Numbered from the stretch's first letter, positions 42,103-51,745 are shown. The stretch is 64,000 nt of DNA from Methanomassiliicoccus sp. (GCA_018262895.1 JADFDJ010000002.1:124001-188000); one strand, 5' to 3'. Made by a program: numbers and translations. Notes: generated by a model from the sequence alone, not told the origin.

Positions 42103-43785
42103 TCACGACGCATTTCTCCATTTACCGGCAGGTACCAGGATCTCAAAGGTGCAGCCCTCTCCGGCCCGCCCCATCTCCCTCATGCTCAATCCCGTGATGC
42201 CTAGTATCTGGCGGGACAGGTACATGCCCAGGCCGGTGTTGCGGCCGTGGCCGAGCTCGAATATCTTCTCCTTCTCCTCGGTAGGCACGCCCACCCCATT
42301 ATCCTCGTAGAAGACCGAGAGGCTCAGGTCCTGGTTCTCCTCGGTCCAAACATGGACCAGGCTCACCCTCTCCCCGTGGCGCACGGAGTTGTCCAGCAGG
42401 TTGGTGAACACCTTCAGCAGCATGAGGTCGGCGTACAGCTCAACGTTCCCGGCATCGATCCGCACATCGATGCCCGGAGGGTGCACCGTCCTTTCGGCCT
42501 CCGTGACCATGGGGCCGAGGGACTGCCACTCCGGGCTTTTCAGGCCCAGGCTCTGGTAGTCCCGGGTGAAGATCATGATGTTCTCCATGTCCTCCACGTT
42601 GGCCAGCATTGTCCGGCGGCGTTCCTCCGTCATCGTGCCCCCGTTATTGAACCCGGCCAGCTCCAGGTAGCCGCGCTGTACGACCAGCTTGTTCATCATG
42701 TCGTGCCTGGCGACCATCGACAGAAGGTTCAGCTTGTCATTTGCCAGGCGAAGAGACTCTTTGGCCTTACGCTCCTCGGTCACGTCGCGTACCGTTATCA
42801 GATGGCCCTGGACCTCCCCGCGGGTCCCAGGGATCTGACGGGTCTTCACATTAAACACCCTCTCGTTCAACCACTTCTCTTGGGATGAGGCGGCATGGCC
42901 GCCGCAGACCGGTCCCAGGCCCAGGGGTGCCAGAACACTCTCGGCCGGCTTGCCCAAGATCTCGGGGCTGAGGCCCAGGACCTCCCGGGCCTTGGAGTTG
43001 GCATAGCCCAGAGCGCCGTCGGAATCGATTATGATGACCCCGTCGTCCATGTTCTCCACCACCGCGTCATAGCTCAAGGGGGTGACGTCGGAGTGCTTGA
43101 AGGTGAAGGTACCGACATAATATAGGCAAGCTGCCAGCGTGAGGGATGTGAAGTTCATCAGTATGTCAACATAGGAGCCTGACATGTAGAACGTGACCGC
43201 CCCCGTGCTCACGAGCCAGGGGAGACAGGAGGCGGCAAGAACTATGCCGGTCTGCTTCTTCTGGGTGCGGGGGGTGTTGCTGAAAAGGTAGAAGACGAAC
43301 AGGCTGCCCACGATGGTGAGCGCATGGATGTAAAGATACAGCAGGAAGAACGCTGTGGAGTAGTCGGTGTACATCTCCACGGTGTCCTGAACTACGTAGA
43401 ACCTCACCCAGTTGTAGAATAGCTGATGTTGATCGTTCGTCCAGTACAGCACCATGGAGACGGCTGGGACCAGGGATACCAGGATAATGTTCCTGACCGT
43501 CATCCATCTCCCCTTCCCCGCATACTCGAGGTCGAAGAACAGCAGCAAAATGCAGGCGATGGAGAACAGCAGGACCTGCATTCCTCCGAGGAAGATCTTG
43601 ACATCTAGGCTCTCCACCCACAGGTCCAGGACCAGCGTTGAGAACAGGCCGCAGAAGGTGAGCATGAGGAGGATGAAGAGGGACCTCAACCGCCCCTTCT
43701 CCTTCCTGAACGCCATGGCTGCCAAGAGCAGGCAGGTCGCGATCAGGATGCCCAGAACGAGCCATTCCACCAACCTCAGCGACAT
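42103..43785 (-). CDS. Membrane sensor histidine kinase (7TM-PAS-HisKA-HATPase)
   Basis: 560 residues. About seven membrane helices in the first 225 residues (HisKA_7TM-like), then a PAS domain (VVENMDDGVIIIDSDGALGYAN), a kinase core with H-box RHDMMNKL near residue 355, N-box LLDNSVRHG, G1 EDNGVGVP and G2 NTGLGMYLSRQ. An archaeal two-component sensor autophosphorylating on His. No response regulator is encoded beside it, so it is an orphan here. Signal unknown. Confidence 0.92.
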   Translation of the reverse strand: MSLRLVEWLVLGILIATCLLLAAMAFRKEKGRLRSLFILLMLTFCGLFSTLVLDLWVESLDVKIFLGGMQVLLFSIACILLLFFDLEYAGKGRWMTVRNIILVSLVPAVSMVLYWTNDQHQLFYNWVRFYVVQDTVEMYTDYSTAFFLLYLYIHALTIVGSLFVFYLFSNTPRTQKKQTGIVLAASCLPWLVSTGAVTFYMSGSYVDILMNFTSLTLAACLYYVGTFTFKHSDVTPLSYDAVVENMDDGVIIIDSDGALGYANSKAREVLGLSPEILGKPAESVLAPLGLGPVCGGHAASSQEKWLNERVFNVKTRQIPGTRGEVQGHLITVRDVTEERKAKESLRLANDKLNLLSMVARHDMMNKLVVQRGYLELAGFNNGGTMTEERRRTMLANVEDMENIMIFTRDYQSLGLKSPEWQSLGPMVTEAERTVHPPGIDVRIDAGNVELYADLMLLKVFTNLLDNSVRHGERVSLVHVWTEENQDLSLSVFYEDNGVGVPTEEKEKIFELGHGRNTGLGMYLSRQILGITGLSMREMGRAGEGCTFEILVPAGKWRNAS

Positions 43786-43982
43786 AATGGCGGCTAGCTA
43801 CCCAGATATTTTAAAAGGTTGTTGTAAATAAATCAACTCTGGTAATTACGAAGAATCGCTGGATGAATGATCAGAAGCGTCCATCGAGGGGGCGCCGTGA
43901 AGTTATGTTTATGAACCACCGCAACATATAGCCTCGGCAACTGTTCTCTCAGTTGGCCCTTCGTGAATATGGAGGCAAGAAA

Positions 43983-45539
43983 TTGGTCAAGATAGAACGC
44001 GCTCTTATCAGCGTTTCCAACAAGGATGGCATTATTGATTTCGCACGCGGACTTAAGGAGCATGGCGTGGAAATAATCTCCACCGGGGGCACGGCCCTTC
44101 TCCTAGAGAGGAACGGGGTGAGAACGGTAGGCATCTCTGATATCACGGGTTTCCCGGAGATGCTCGACGGGCGCGTGAAGACCCTCCATCCCAACATACA
44201 TGCGGGACTTCTTGCACGAAGGGACCTGCCCGATCACATGCATCAGCTGGAGAGAATGAAGATCAAGAAGATCGACATGGTGGTGGTGAACCTCTACCCC
44301 TTCAAGGAAACGGTCCTCAAGCCCGGCGTCTCCTTGGAGGAGGTGATCGAGAACATCGATATCGGCGGCCCCTCCCTGATACGCGCGGCCTCCAAGAACT
44401 ACAGGTCAGTGGCCGTGGTCACAGACCCCGTACGGTACGGCCCCATCCTGGAGGAGATGAACGCATCCCAGGGCCATCTGGGCGAGGTGACGCTGCAGGG
44501 ACTGATGCTGGAGGCCTTCCGGGCCACGGCCAACTACGACGCGCTCATCGCCCAGCACCTGGGCGGGACCTTCCCAGGCCCCATGTTTCCCCAGACCCTC
44601 AACGTGGGGATGGAGAAGGTGCAGGACCTCCGCTACGGGGAGAACCCCAGCCAGCAGGCGGCGTTCTACGGCGATCCGTTCGCGACCGGGGTGGCCGTGG
44701 CGCGCATGAAGCAGCTGCACGGCAAGGAGCTGTCGTTCAACAACATCCTGGACATGGAGTCAGCGCTCTCCCTTCTGCGGGAGTTCGAGGACCGCGCATG
44801 CGCCGTCGTCATCAAGCACACCAACCCCTGCGGCATAGCCTGCGATGACCACATCTACGATGCGTTCATGGTGGCGTACAACGTCGATCCCAAGGCCGCT
44901 TACGGCTGCGTCATCGGCCTGAACCGCGAATGCGACCTCAGGACCGCGGAGGAGATATCCAAGCACTTCGTGGAGATAGTGTTCGCCCCCTCCTTCGACC
45001 CTCAAGCTCTGGAGCTGCTCAGCAAGAAGAAGAACATCCGCCTGATGACCACGCCCGGACCCATCACCCTCGCGGACGCTCCCAAGATCAAGCTGAAATA
45101 CATCAAGGGAGGGATGCTGGTGCAGACCGCGGACAACGGCCAGGTCACGGCGGAGAACCTCAAGGTGGTGACCAAGCGGGCCCCCACCGATGAGGAGATC
45201 AAGGCCATGCTGTTCGCCAACCGCGTGTGCAAGCACATCTGGTCCAACACCGTCATCCTCGCCAAGGGGGAGAGGGTAGTGGGCATCGGGGCCGGCCAGA
45301 TGTCCAGGGTCGACTCCTCCTTCATAGCGGCCCACAAGGCCGGGGAGAACGCCCAGGGCTCGGTAATGGCCTCTGACGCCTTCTTCCCCTTCCGCGACGG
45401 GGTCGACGAGGCCGCCAAGGCCGGGGCCACTGCCATCATCCAGCCCGGCGGAAGCATCCGCGATCAGGAAGTGATAGACGCCGCCAACGAGTACGGGATG
45501 GCGATGGTGTTCACCGGCGTCAGGGTCTTCCGCCATTGA
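43983..45539 (+). CDS. purH: Bifunctional AICAR formyltransferase / IMP cyclohydrolase
   Basis: About 518 residues from TTG 43983, preceded by GGAGG at 7 bases; the track opens at TTG 43953 without such a site. IMP cyclohydrolase domain: ALISVSNKDGIIDFARGL, ISTGGTALLL. AICAR transformylase: LRYGENPSQQAAFY, VVIKHTNPCGIA, DAFFPFRDGVDEAA. It uses 10-formyl-THF for the last purine steps. Most archaea use PurP/PurO instead, so full-length PurH fits the folate chemistry of fhs and folD in this window and suggests bacterial ancestry. Confidence 0.95.
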   Translation: MVKIERALISVSNKDGIIDFARGLKEHGVEIISTGGTALLLERNGVRTVGISDITGFPEMLDGRVKTLHPNIHAGLLARRDLPDHMHQLERMKIKKIDMVVVNLYPFKETVLKPGVSLEEVIENIDIGGPSLIRAASKNYRSVAVVTDPVRYGPILEEMNASQGHLGEVTLQGLMLEAFRATANYDALIAQHLGGTFPGPMFPQTLNVGMEKVQDLRYGENPSQQAAFYGDPFATGVAVARMKQLHGKELSFNNILDMESALSLLREFEDRACAVVIKHTNPCGIACDDHIYDAFMVAYNVDPKAAYGCVIGLNRECDLRTAEEISKHFVEIVFAPSFDPQALELLSKKKNIRLMTTPGPITLADAPKIKLKYIKGGMLVQTADNGQVTAENLKVVTKRAPTDEEIKAMLFANRVCKHIWSNTVILAKGERVVGIGAGQMSRVDSSFIAAHKAGENAQGSVMASDAFFPFRDGVDEAAKAGATAIIQPGGSIRDQEVIDAANEYGMAMVFTGVRVFRH

Positions 45540-45551
45540 CCGGGTTTCCGC

Positions 45552-46040
45552 TTACGGCATCCCGAGGATCTCCCGCGGCCGCATGGTACGGACCGACCGT
45601 ACCTGGGAGAGGCGGCCCTCGCTGGAGCATACCACCGCGCCGGGGACGCCGCTTCCGATGGCCAGGACGAGGGAGTCGACAGTAGGGAGGCCCTGGGACC
45701 CGCGGGATAGCTTGCTCCCCTTGCCCAGGGAAACATAGTTGCTCTCCCGGATGATCTCGACGGCTGCCAGGGCATGCACCTTCTCCACATTCTGGACCCT
45801 GACGTTCGGCAGCTGCAGCAGAGTTCTCAATGTCCTCCGGGCGCGCCCGGGGTCCTTGGTCACGTCCAGCACCACGTAGTAGATCTCCACGAGGACGGGG
45901 GTGGGAAGGATCCCCAAGAAGTCGCCCTTCTCCACCCTCCTCAGCAGCTCGATGGAGCCCTGGCTGCGGCCGTCGCCCGAGCGTACGAACGCATCGATGA
46001 TGACGTTGGTATCGATGACCACTGGCCTAGGAGCGGACAT
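45552..46040 (-). CDS. PIN-domain ribonuclease (VapC-like)
   Basis: About 162 residues from ATG 46040. VVIDTNVIIDAFV carries the first catalytic Asp, VLVEIYYVVLDV the conserved Glu, and TVDSLVLAIGSG the Asp of the PIN active site. The upstream small gene overlaps its start by 14 bases, an arrangement typical of toxin-antitoxin pairs. Target RNA unknown. It converges with purH at a 12-base gap. Confidence 0.82.
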   Translation of the reverse strand: MSAPRPVVIDTNVIIDAFVRSGDGRSQGSIELLRRVEKGDFLGILPTPVLVEIYYVVLDVTKDPGRARRTLRTLLQLPNVRVQNVEKVHALAAVEIIRESNYVSLGKGSKLSRGSQGLPTVDSLVLAIGSGVPGAVVCSSEGRLSQVRSVRTMRPREILGMP

Positions 46041-46260
46041 CCCTAACCCTCTGGCGCAGCTCCCTGACATCGGTCACACAGTCGTCCAGGCACCCGATGA
46101 GGTCATCGCAGCATGAGCGTCCGTCCGCGACCCCGCCGCCCTGTAGCCCCACCGCTGCCTCCAGTCGTTCGACCCTCGCCTCCAGTTGTTCTACGCGCTC
46201 CTCAAGCCCCCTTGGAAACCTCCTGCGGTAGTTCCTTCCACTTTTGTCCCTGCGGTCCAT
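46027..46260 (-). CDS. Small coiled-coil protein, candidate antitoxin of the PIN protein
   Basis: 77 residues from ATG 46260 (track start 46326 is longer). A basic N-terminal arm (RRDKSGRNYRRRFPRG) leads into a heptad helix (LEERVEQLEARVERLEAAVG). A Cys-containing acidic C-terminus follows (CCDDLIGCLDDCVTDVREL). No recognised VapB DNA-binding fold. Position directly before and overlapping the PIN gene makes an antitoxin role plausible. The CC/C/C pattern may bind metal. Confidence 0.65.
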   Translation of the reverse strand: MDRRDKSGRNYRRRFPRGLEERVEQLEARVERLEAAVGLQGGGVADGRSCCDDLIGCLDDCVTDVRELRQRVRDVRS

Positions 46261-46451
46261 GAGCACGCCCCTCGACCCATCATTGGATTCTGGAGAGGAT
46301 AAAGGAACGCAAAGCCCGCACGTCATTACCGGAATTGATAACGAGGAAAACCCAAATCTTATACCTGGACGGCATCGGCCATAAGCACGGTATGAGTTCG
46401 CCTATTTAAACAACAGGAGAACGGACTGCCGTGCGTGCCCGAGGGTCCGTC

Positions 46452-47393
46452 ATGAAGAAAAGCGCTTCTGCGTTCTCCCTGACCTTGCTGCTGCTGTCAG
46501 CCGCTCTTCTCGCATCATCGATGAGCGTGGCCACGGTCAACGCATCCACAACCAGCCAGATCTCCATCGCTGGCGATGCCGAACTGGCATCGCAGGCGGC
46601 CGAGAGGGGATGGCCGGGGGACGGAACTTGGTCGAACCCCTACACGATCTCTGACGTCATTATCAGTAACCCGGCGAACGGTCAGGGTATCATCATTTCC
46701 GGTACGAGCAAGCACCTGATCATCGAGAACTGCACCATAAGCGGTACGTCCAGCTATGCCGTCGATGTCACCGGAGCGTCCAACGTGACCGTCAGGGACT
46801 CGGCGATGGGCGCTTGCTTCAGCGCCGTCTTCATGTACACTTCCAGTAACTGCACCATCACCAACAACACCATATCCTCCTGCCAGACGGGGATCCTGCT
46901 GATCTCTTCGTTCGACATCATGATATCCGGCAACACCATCACCGATTCGCTGTACGAAGGCATAGAGCTGTGCACGTCCACCAGCAACAGCATCGCCGGG
47001 AACGTGGTGTCAAGCTGCGGGGACTATGGCCTCTACCTTTCCAGCAGCGACGGGAACACCATCTATGGGAACACCTTCATCGACAACAACGGCGCGGGTG
47101 CAAGCTACAACACGGATCATCCCCAGACCTATGACCGGGGCGTCAACGCCTGGAGCTATGAAGGGCAGGGGAACGTGTGGAGCGACTGGTCCTCCGAGGG
47201 CCCTTATCCCCACGAGGGGAGCGCGGCCGCCAACGATGTCCTTAACACCTTGGACATCGGGGACACTGTCCCTGTCATCCTCGCCATTGCCGTGGTGGTC
47301 GGGGCCATCGTGGCGGCTTTCGTGCTCATCCGGCGGAGGAGGGAGGAGGTTCAAGAGCTCCCTGACCAACAGGCACCCCCTCCTCAGGAGTAG
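46452..47393 (+). CDS. Secreted, membrane-anchored parallel beta-helix protein (NosD-like repeats)
   Basis: About 313 residues from ATG 46452, with GAGGG 7 bases upstream. Signal peptide MKKSASAFSLTLLLLSAALL. Then PbH1-type repeats (NGQGIIISGTSKHLIIENCT, NCTITNNTISSCQTGILLIS, NTITDSLYEGIELCTSTSNS). A C-terminal helix VPVILAIAVVVGAIVAAFVL followed by RRRRE anchors it with the repeat domain outside. Such proteins bind or cleave polysaccharide or form surface scaffolds. Many N-X-S/T sites suggest glycosylation. Confidence 0.88.
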   Translation: MKKSASAFSLTLLLLSAALLASSMSVATVNASTTSQISIAGDAELASQAAERGWPGDGTWSNPYTISDVIISNPANGQGIIISGTSKHLIIENCTISGTSSYAVDVTGASNVTVRDSAMGACFSAVFMYTSSNCTITNNTISSCQTGILLISSFDIMISGNTITDSLYEGIELCTSTSNSIAGNVVSSCGDYGLYLSSSDGNTIYGNTFIDNNGAGASYNTDHPQTYDRGVNAWSYEGQGNVWSDWSSEGPYPHEGSAAANDVLNTLDIGDTVPVILAIAVVVGAIVAAFVLIRRRREEVQELPDQQAPPPQE

Positions 47394-47631
47394 GCGGCCG
47401 GTGTGTCCTTTCTGGTGACGCCCTGATCCAGGCCTAAGAGACCTGCCTTACCATGTTCGAGCTCACCATAGGAATGGCCGCCGGCCAAATGATCGAAAGC
47501 CAGGATCAAGCGTTTCTTAGAACGGCCTCGAAGCAAGAGGCCACACACCTACATGATGAACTCAGCGCACGAAGGCTGGCGGGCAACCGTTATCCGCCTG
47601 TGCGGGATACGGTAGGCCGGAGTTTTAGGCC

Positions 47632-48102
47632 GTGAAGCCCAAGTTCGAGGAACGGAAGGAGGTCCTGATCGCTTACATCGAGCACCAGGGACCCTATGAT
47701 GACATCCCCTGGAGCGAGCTGATGGGAGAGCTGTTCGACTGGGCCAAGGAGCAGAAGGCGATACCCGGCCCCTATCCCATGGGCATTTACCTGGACGATC
47801 CCCAGAAGGTCCCGAGGGAGCGGCGCCGGAGCGAGATCGCCATCACCTTCAGGGGCGAGGGCACGTCCTCCCGAGGCGTCAAGACCAGGACGATGCCGGC
47901 GATGAAGGTGGCCACGCTCTCCTTCAAGGGCCCAGGCAGCGAGCTGGGCAATGCCCATCTGGCGCTGGCGGAGTTCATCCAGGTCCAAGGGTACAAAGCA
48001 CTGGGCCCCATAATCGAGATCTACACCAAGACCCCAGAGATCGTCAATGGCCACATAATAATGTACTCCAAGATCATGACGCCAGTCCAACCATCACAAT
48101 GA
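47632..48102 (+). CDS. GyrI-like small-molecule-binding domain protein
   Basis: 156 residues. Start GTG 47632. FEERKEVLIAYIEHQGPYDDIP and PMGIYLDDPQKVPRERRRSEIAI match stand-alone GyrI/AraC-effector-binding domains, which bind hydrophobic ligands. No DNA-binding domain is fused. About 240 bases of upstream sequence (47394-47631) hold a 60-codon ORF with no support and nothing else I recognise. Confidence 0.8.
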   Translation: MKPKFEERKEVLIAYIEHQGPYDDIPWSELMGELFDWAKEQKAIPGPYPMGIYLDDPQKVPRERRRSEIAITFRGEGTSSRGVKTRTMPAMKVATLSFKGPGSELGNAHLALAEFIQVQGYKALGPIIEIYTKTPEIVNGHIIMYSKIMTPVQPSQ

Positions 48103-48167
48103 TGGCACTTTGTGGTAGGGAGAGGCACCTAGGACGAAGGACCCTCAATTGATATTACCTTTCTGTT

Positions 48168-49136
48168 CTACTCCTGGTCCATCCCCCGCATACGTTGTTC
48201 TCCCGCCCTTGAGGAATTAATTCCATCCATGCGGTTTCGGAGGACTGAGGCTATGATCGTGAGGACCAGTATTGAGATGATGACCCCCAGCGAAGCTATT
48301 ACAGGTAGATGCAGGAAATCAGATGCAGCCATCTTTACACCGACAAACCCAAGGATGGCGGCCAGGCCATACTTGAGATACCTGAATAGTGGCAATGCAG
48401 AGGAGAGGACAAAGTAGAGCGAGCGAAGACCCAGCAACGCAAAGGCATTTGAGGTATAGATTATGAAGGGATCCTTACTGATGGCCAGGACCGCGGGTAT
48501 CGAATCGAGAGCAAACATGATATCGGATGCCTCCACGAAGACCAAAGTTAGGAAGAGAGGAGTGGCCATCATTACACCCTCCTTTCTTATCAGGAAACGC
48601 TCCCCATGTAGCTCTTTTGTGACTGGGACCACTCGACGGAACAATCTGACCATTGCATTATCGTCGGGACAGATCTCGCGGTCCTTTTGCAACACCATCT
48701 TGAGCGCTGTATAGATCAATATTCCGCCAAATATGTAGATGAAGAAGTGGAAGTTTTCCAATACAGTAATTCCAAAGTAAATGAATATTCCACGGAAAAC
48801 CAATGCACCGACGATGCCCCAGAACAATATCTTATGATGGTACATTGTCGGGATACAAAAGTAGGTGAAGACAAGGATGAATACGAAAAGGTTGTCTACG
48901 CTGAGGGTTTTTTCCATAATGTATGCAGCGGTGAACTCAAGTGCCAGATCGGACCCCATCCACAACCATATACCGATGTTGAAGATCGCGGCAAGGGCTA
49001 TCCAGAATGCACTCATTATCAGTGCTTCCCTCATACGAACGACATGGGATTTTCGGTGAACCAATCCAAGGTCAATGAATACCATGGCCGCAATTAGCGC
49101 GAAGAACCCGCCCCATAACATAGATTGATCATCCAT
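48168..49136 (-). CDS. TerC-family integral membrane protein
   Basis: About 322 residues from ATG 49136 (TTG 49151 in track). Seven to nine helices with the TerC signatures FTAAYIMEKTLSVDNLFVFILVF and FLTLVFVEASDIMFALDSIPAVLAI, whose acidic residues are thought to bind metal. Family members export Mn2+ or assist metalation of secreted proteins and tellurite resistance. GC content is visibly lower than in the neighbours, suggesting recent acquisition. No Mn riboswitch is apparent upstream. Confidence 0.92.
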   Translation of the reverse strand: MDDQSMLWGGFFALIAAMVFIDLGLVHRKSHVVRMREALIMSAFWIALAAIFNIGIWLWMGSDLALEFTAAYIMEKTLSVDNLFVFILVFTYFCIPTMYHHKILFWGIVGALVFRGIFIYFGITVLENFHFFIYIFGGILIYTALKMVLQKDREICPDDNAMVRLFRRVVPVTKELHGERFLIRKEGVMMATPLFLTLVFVEASDIMFALDSIPAVLAISKDPFIIYTSNAFALLGLRSLYFVLSSALPLFRYLKYGLAAILGFVGVKMAASDFLHLPVIASLGVIISILVLTIIASVLRNRMDGINSSRAGEQRMRGMDQE

Positions 49137-49266
49137 CTCAACGAACCTCAAAATTCTGACAGGAGCTACGATACGATCTAAGGGAAGTGATGTATTAATA
49201 ATTTCTCATAATCACTCATATTGTTTCATATAGTTAGAATGGATACTAGGTTCAAGGTTAGTGCGC

Positions 49267-49836
49267 ATGCTAGTTCTGAATGAGCCGAAAATTGGACATG
49301 GTGCATACGTCGACCCGTCCTCGTCCGTACTGGGAGATGTGACCATAGGCCGACGGGTCTACGTCGCGCCGAACGCATCGATCCGCGCTGATGAGCCTGA
49401 TTCGAAGATAGTCATCGAGGATGAGTGCAACATACAGGACAATGCGATCATCCATGCACTGAGCGGTTCCACCGTCCATGTGGGCGTCGGCAGCACACTA
49501 GCTCATGGCTGCATCGTCCACGGCCCGTGCACGATAGGGAGGGATTGCTTCATCGGCTTTGGATCCATAGTGTTCGATAGCACAATTATGGATGGATGCG
49601 TGGTACTGCACCGAGCCGTAGTGACCAATTCATGCATATCGCATTCCCGTCTCATCAACAACGGCGCGATCATCGATGGCGATCCTGATGGGGAAGGCCT
49701 CCCAGAGGTCCCCGAGCACCATCGCCGGTTCGCCGATTCCGTGCGGGAGATGAACGTTGAACTTGCATCCATGTACCACAGGTCAAGACCAGGCGATTTG
49801 AACCGAATAATCGGTGGGGAGCATCAAAGATATTAA
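49267..49836 (+). CDS. Gamma-class carbonic anhydrase-like hexapeptide-repeat protein
   Basis: About 189 residues (ATG 49267; GTG 49261 also possible). Left-handed beta-helix repeats (SSVLGDVTIGRRVYVAPNAS). Likely zinc His residues appear at QDNAIIHAL, LAHGCIVHGP. APNASIRADE contains the conserved Arg. This matches the Cam/CamH family that hydrates CO2, a useful activity beside PEP carboxylase and CO2-fixing enzymes. The following wHTH gene overlaps by 23 bases. Confidence 0.85.
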   Translation: MLVLNEPKIGHGAYVDPSSSVLGDVTIGRRVYVAPNASIRADEPDSKIVIEDECNIQDNAIIHALSGSTVHVGVGSTLAHGCIVHGPCTIGRDCFIGFGSIVFDSTIMDGCVVLHRAVVTNSCISHSRLINNGAIIDGDPDGEGLPEVPEHHRRFADSVREMNVELASMYHRSRPGDLNRIIGGEHQRY

Positions 49837-50134
49837 GCGATACGAAAAAGGTGAGGGAGCGCTCTTGAAGGATCTTACCCAATGGATACTGAGTGTCGAC
49901 AGAAGGCTGGATGTCATTAGGGCGTTGGAGGGTGCCGGACCTTTCAATGCGACGGAGATATCCCATCGGACAGGGCGCTCCATACAGAACGTCAGTCGTG
50001 CCATCCATGAGCTCGAGGAGAAGGGCCTGTTGAAGTGCCTTACGCCAGAGAAACAGACCTGGAAACGGTATTTGCTGACGGAGAAGGGAAAATCTGTACT
50101 TTCGGATCTCAGAAACGAGGAGATAGTCCAATGA
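49814..50134 (+). CDS. Winged-helix transcriptional regulator
   Basis: 106 residues, GTG start. RRLDVIRALEGAGPFNATEI, SIQNVSRAIHELEEKGLLKC and KRYLLTEKGKSVL form an ArsR/MarR-like winged helix. No ligand domain. It overlaps the carbonic anhydrase gene and lies 46 bases before ppcA, so it may control one or both. Target unknown. Confidence 0.8.
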   Translation: MGSIKDIKRYEKGEGALLKDLTQWILSVDRRLDVIRALEGAGPFNATEISHRTGRSIQNVSRAIHELEEKGLLKCLTPEKQTWKRYLLTEKGKSVLSDLRNEEIVQ

Positions 50135-50180
50135 GCAACCGTGCACATAGATCAGTCCGCATTAGAGAGAACGTGATATC

Positions 50181-51647
50181 ATGATACCAAAGATACCCCG
50201 ATGCATGAGCACCCAGCATCCAGACAACGTCAACGCTCCCTTCTTTTCTGAGAGCTCGGAGCTGGGAGGCGAGGATGAGATCCAGGAAGCGTACTATGTG
50301 TTCTCGCACCTTGACTGTGAGGAGCAGATGTGGGACTGCGAGGGGAAGGAGGTTGACAACTACGTCATCAAGAAGCTGCTGTCGAAGTACGACTGGTACT
50401 TCCGGGACAAGCAGCTGGGGAAGGATGTCTTCCTCACCCTGAGGGTACCCAATCCCAGCGTGGAGAAGGATGAAGCCAAGATCCTCCTGGAGACGCTGGA
50501 GTCCATACCTCGATCTTTCGATACCGCCAAGCTGTTCTACCAGAACGAGGTCCCCCCCATCTTCGAGGTCATCCTTCCCATGACCTCCTCCGCCGCCTCC
50601 TTGGACCGCGTCTATCACTACTACAAGGACTTCGTGGTGGGGAAGCAGCACATGACCTTCAGCAAGGACAGCGTCAGGCTCTCCGAGTGGATCGGCACCT
50701 TCGAGCCCGACGAGATAAACGTCATACCCCTGTTCGAGGACCTGGAGCACATGCTGGACGCGCATCACATCACCCGCAAGTACATGCAGGACAAGGACCT
50801 GGAGTACCAGAGGGTGTTCCTGGCGAGGTCGGACCCCGCAATGAACTACGGTCAGGCGGGGGCCATTCTCATGAACAAGGCCGCGCTGTACAACCTCCAG
50901 CTCCTGGAGGAGGAGACAGGGGTAAGTATCCAGCCCATCATCGGGGTGGGCTCCGCGCCCTTCCGCGGGAACCTGAAGCCCACCAACGTCGAGTCCCTGA
51001 TGAAGGAGTACCCCTCCGTGCAGACGTTCACTGTGCAGTCCGCCTTCAAGTACGATTACTCCCACGACGAGGTGCGCAGCGGGATCCAGAAGATCAACGA
51101 GGGTAAGCGCTCTCCGGCCGTCGAGGTCGACGTGGAGCGGTGCAAGGACATCATAGAGAGGTGCGCCAACTCCTACCGGGAGCAGATCATCAAGCTCGCG
51201 CCTTTGGTGAACGAGGCCGCCAACTACGTGCCCGCTCGCCGCAAGAGGAAGCTGCACATCGGCCTGTTCGGTTACTCCCGCAGCCTCGAGGGCATCAAGC
51301 TGCCTCGCGCCATCAGCTTCTGCTGCGCATTCTACTCCCTGGGCATCCCTCCCGAGGTCCTGGGGCTGGACGCTCTGGACGATACCGACCTGGATTACCT
51401 GCGGCAGCTCAGCCCCCACTTCGATGACAACATGCGGGACGCCCTCCGGTACATGAACCCCGATTCCATGAAGATGCTGCCCCTCAAGGTGCGCATGGCC
51501 GTGGACAACCTGGATATAGAATATGAGGTGGACGAGAAGCACCGCCAGATAACCACGCAGATCATGAACAACCTCAAGAACAGCACGGGGAAGGGAATGG
51601 GGGAGTTCGTGCTCCAGGCCGCCCATCTCCGCGGGTTCCTGGGATGA
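50181..51647 (+). CDS. ppcA: Phosphoenolpyruvate carboxylase, archaeal type
   Basis: 488 residues, the short archaeal form. IPRCMSTQHPDNVNAPFF at the N-terminus is the family signature. VLPMTSSAASLDRVYHYYKD and GSAPFRGNLKPTNV belong to the active site. Carboxylates PEP with bicarbonate to oxaloacetate, feeding biosynthesis from fixed carbon. The carbonic-anhydrase-like gene just upstream could supply bicarbonate. Confidence 0.95.
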   Translation: MIPKIPRCMSTQHPDNVNAPFFSESSELGGEDEIQEAYYVFSHLDCEEQMWDCEGKEVDNYVIKKLLSKYDWYFRDKQLGKDVFLTLRVPNPSVEKDEAKILLETLESIPRSFDTAKLFYQNEVPPIFEVILPMTSSAASLDRVYHYYKDFVVGKQHMTFSKDSVRLSEWIGTFEPDEINVIPLFEDLEHMLDAHHITRKYMQDKDLEYQRVFLARSDPAMNYGQAGAILMNKAALYNLQLLEEETGVSIQPIIGVGSAPFRGNLKPTNVESLMKEYPSVQTFTVQSAFKYDYSHDEVRSGIQKINEGKRSPAVEVDVERCKDIIERCANSYREQIIKLAPLVNEAANYVPARRKRKLHIGLFGYSRSLEGIKLPRAISFCCAFYSLGIPPEVLGLDALDDTDLDYLRQLSPHFDDNMRDALRYMNPDSMKMLPLKVRMAVDNLDIEYEVDEKHRQITTQIMNNLKNSTGKGMGEFVLQAAHLRGFLG

Positions 51648-51745
51648 GGAGGGTACGACCATGGCAGGCGTGGCTTCCCCCGTACATCTCCCGATGCCGC
51701 TGATCGACCAAAACATACATCATTCCCCAGGGAGGTGTTGAGTCC

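Noticed and set aside
47453-47635. 60-codon plus ORF before the GyrI-like gene
   Set aside because: No ribosome site or domain; overlaps the start of the GyrI-like gene by a few bases.
50109-51716. 535-codon minus-strand ORF opposite ppcA
   Set aside because: Frame shadow of PEP carboxylase; product rich in V/L/H/G with no motif and no ribosome site.
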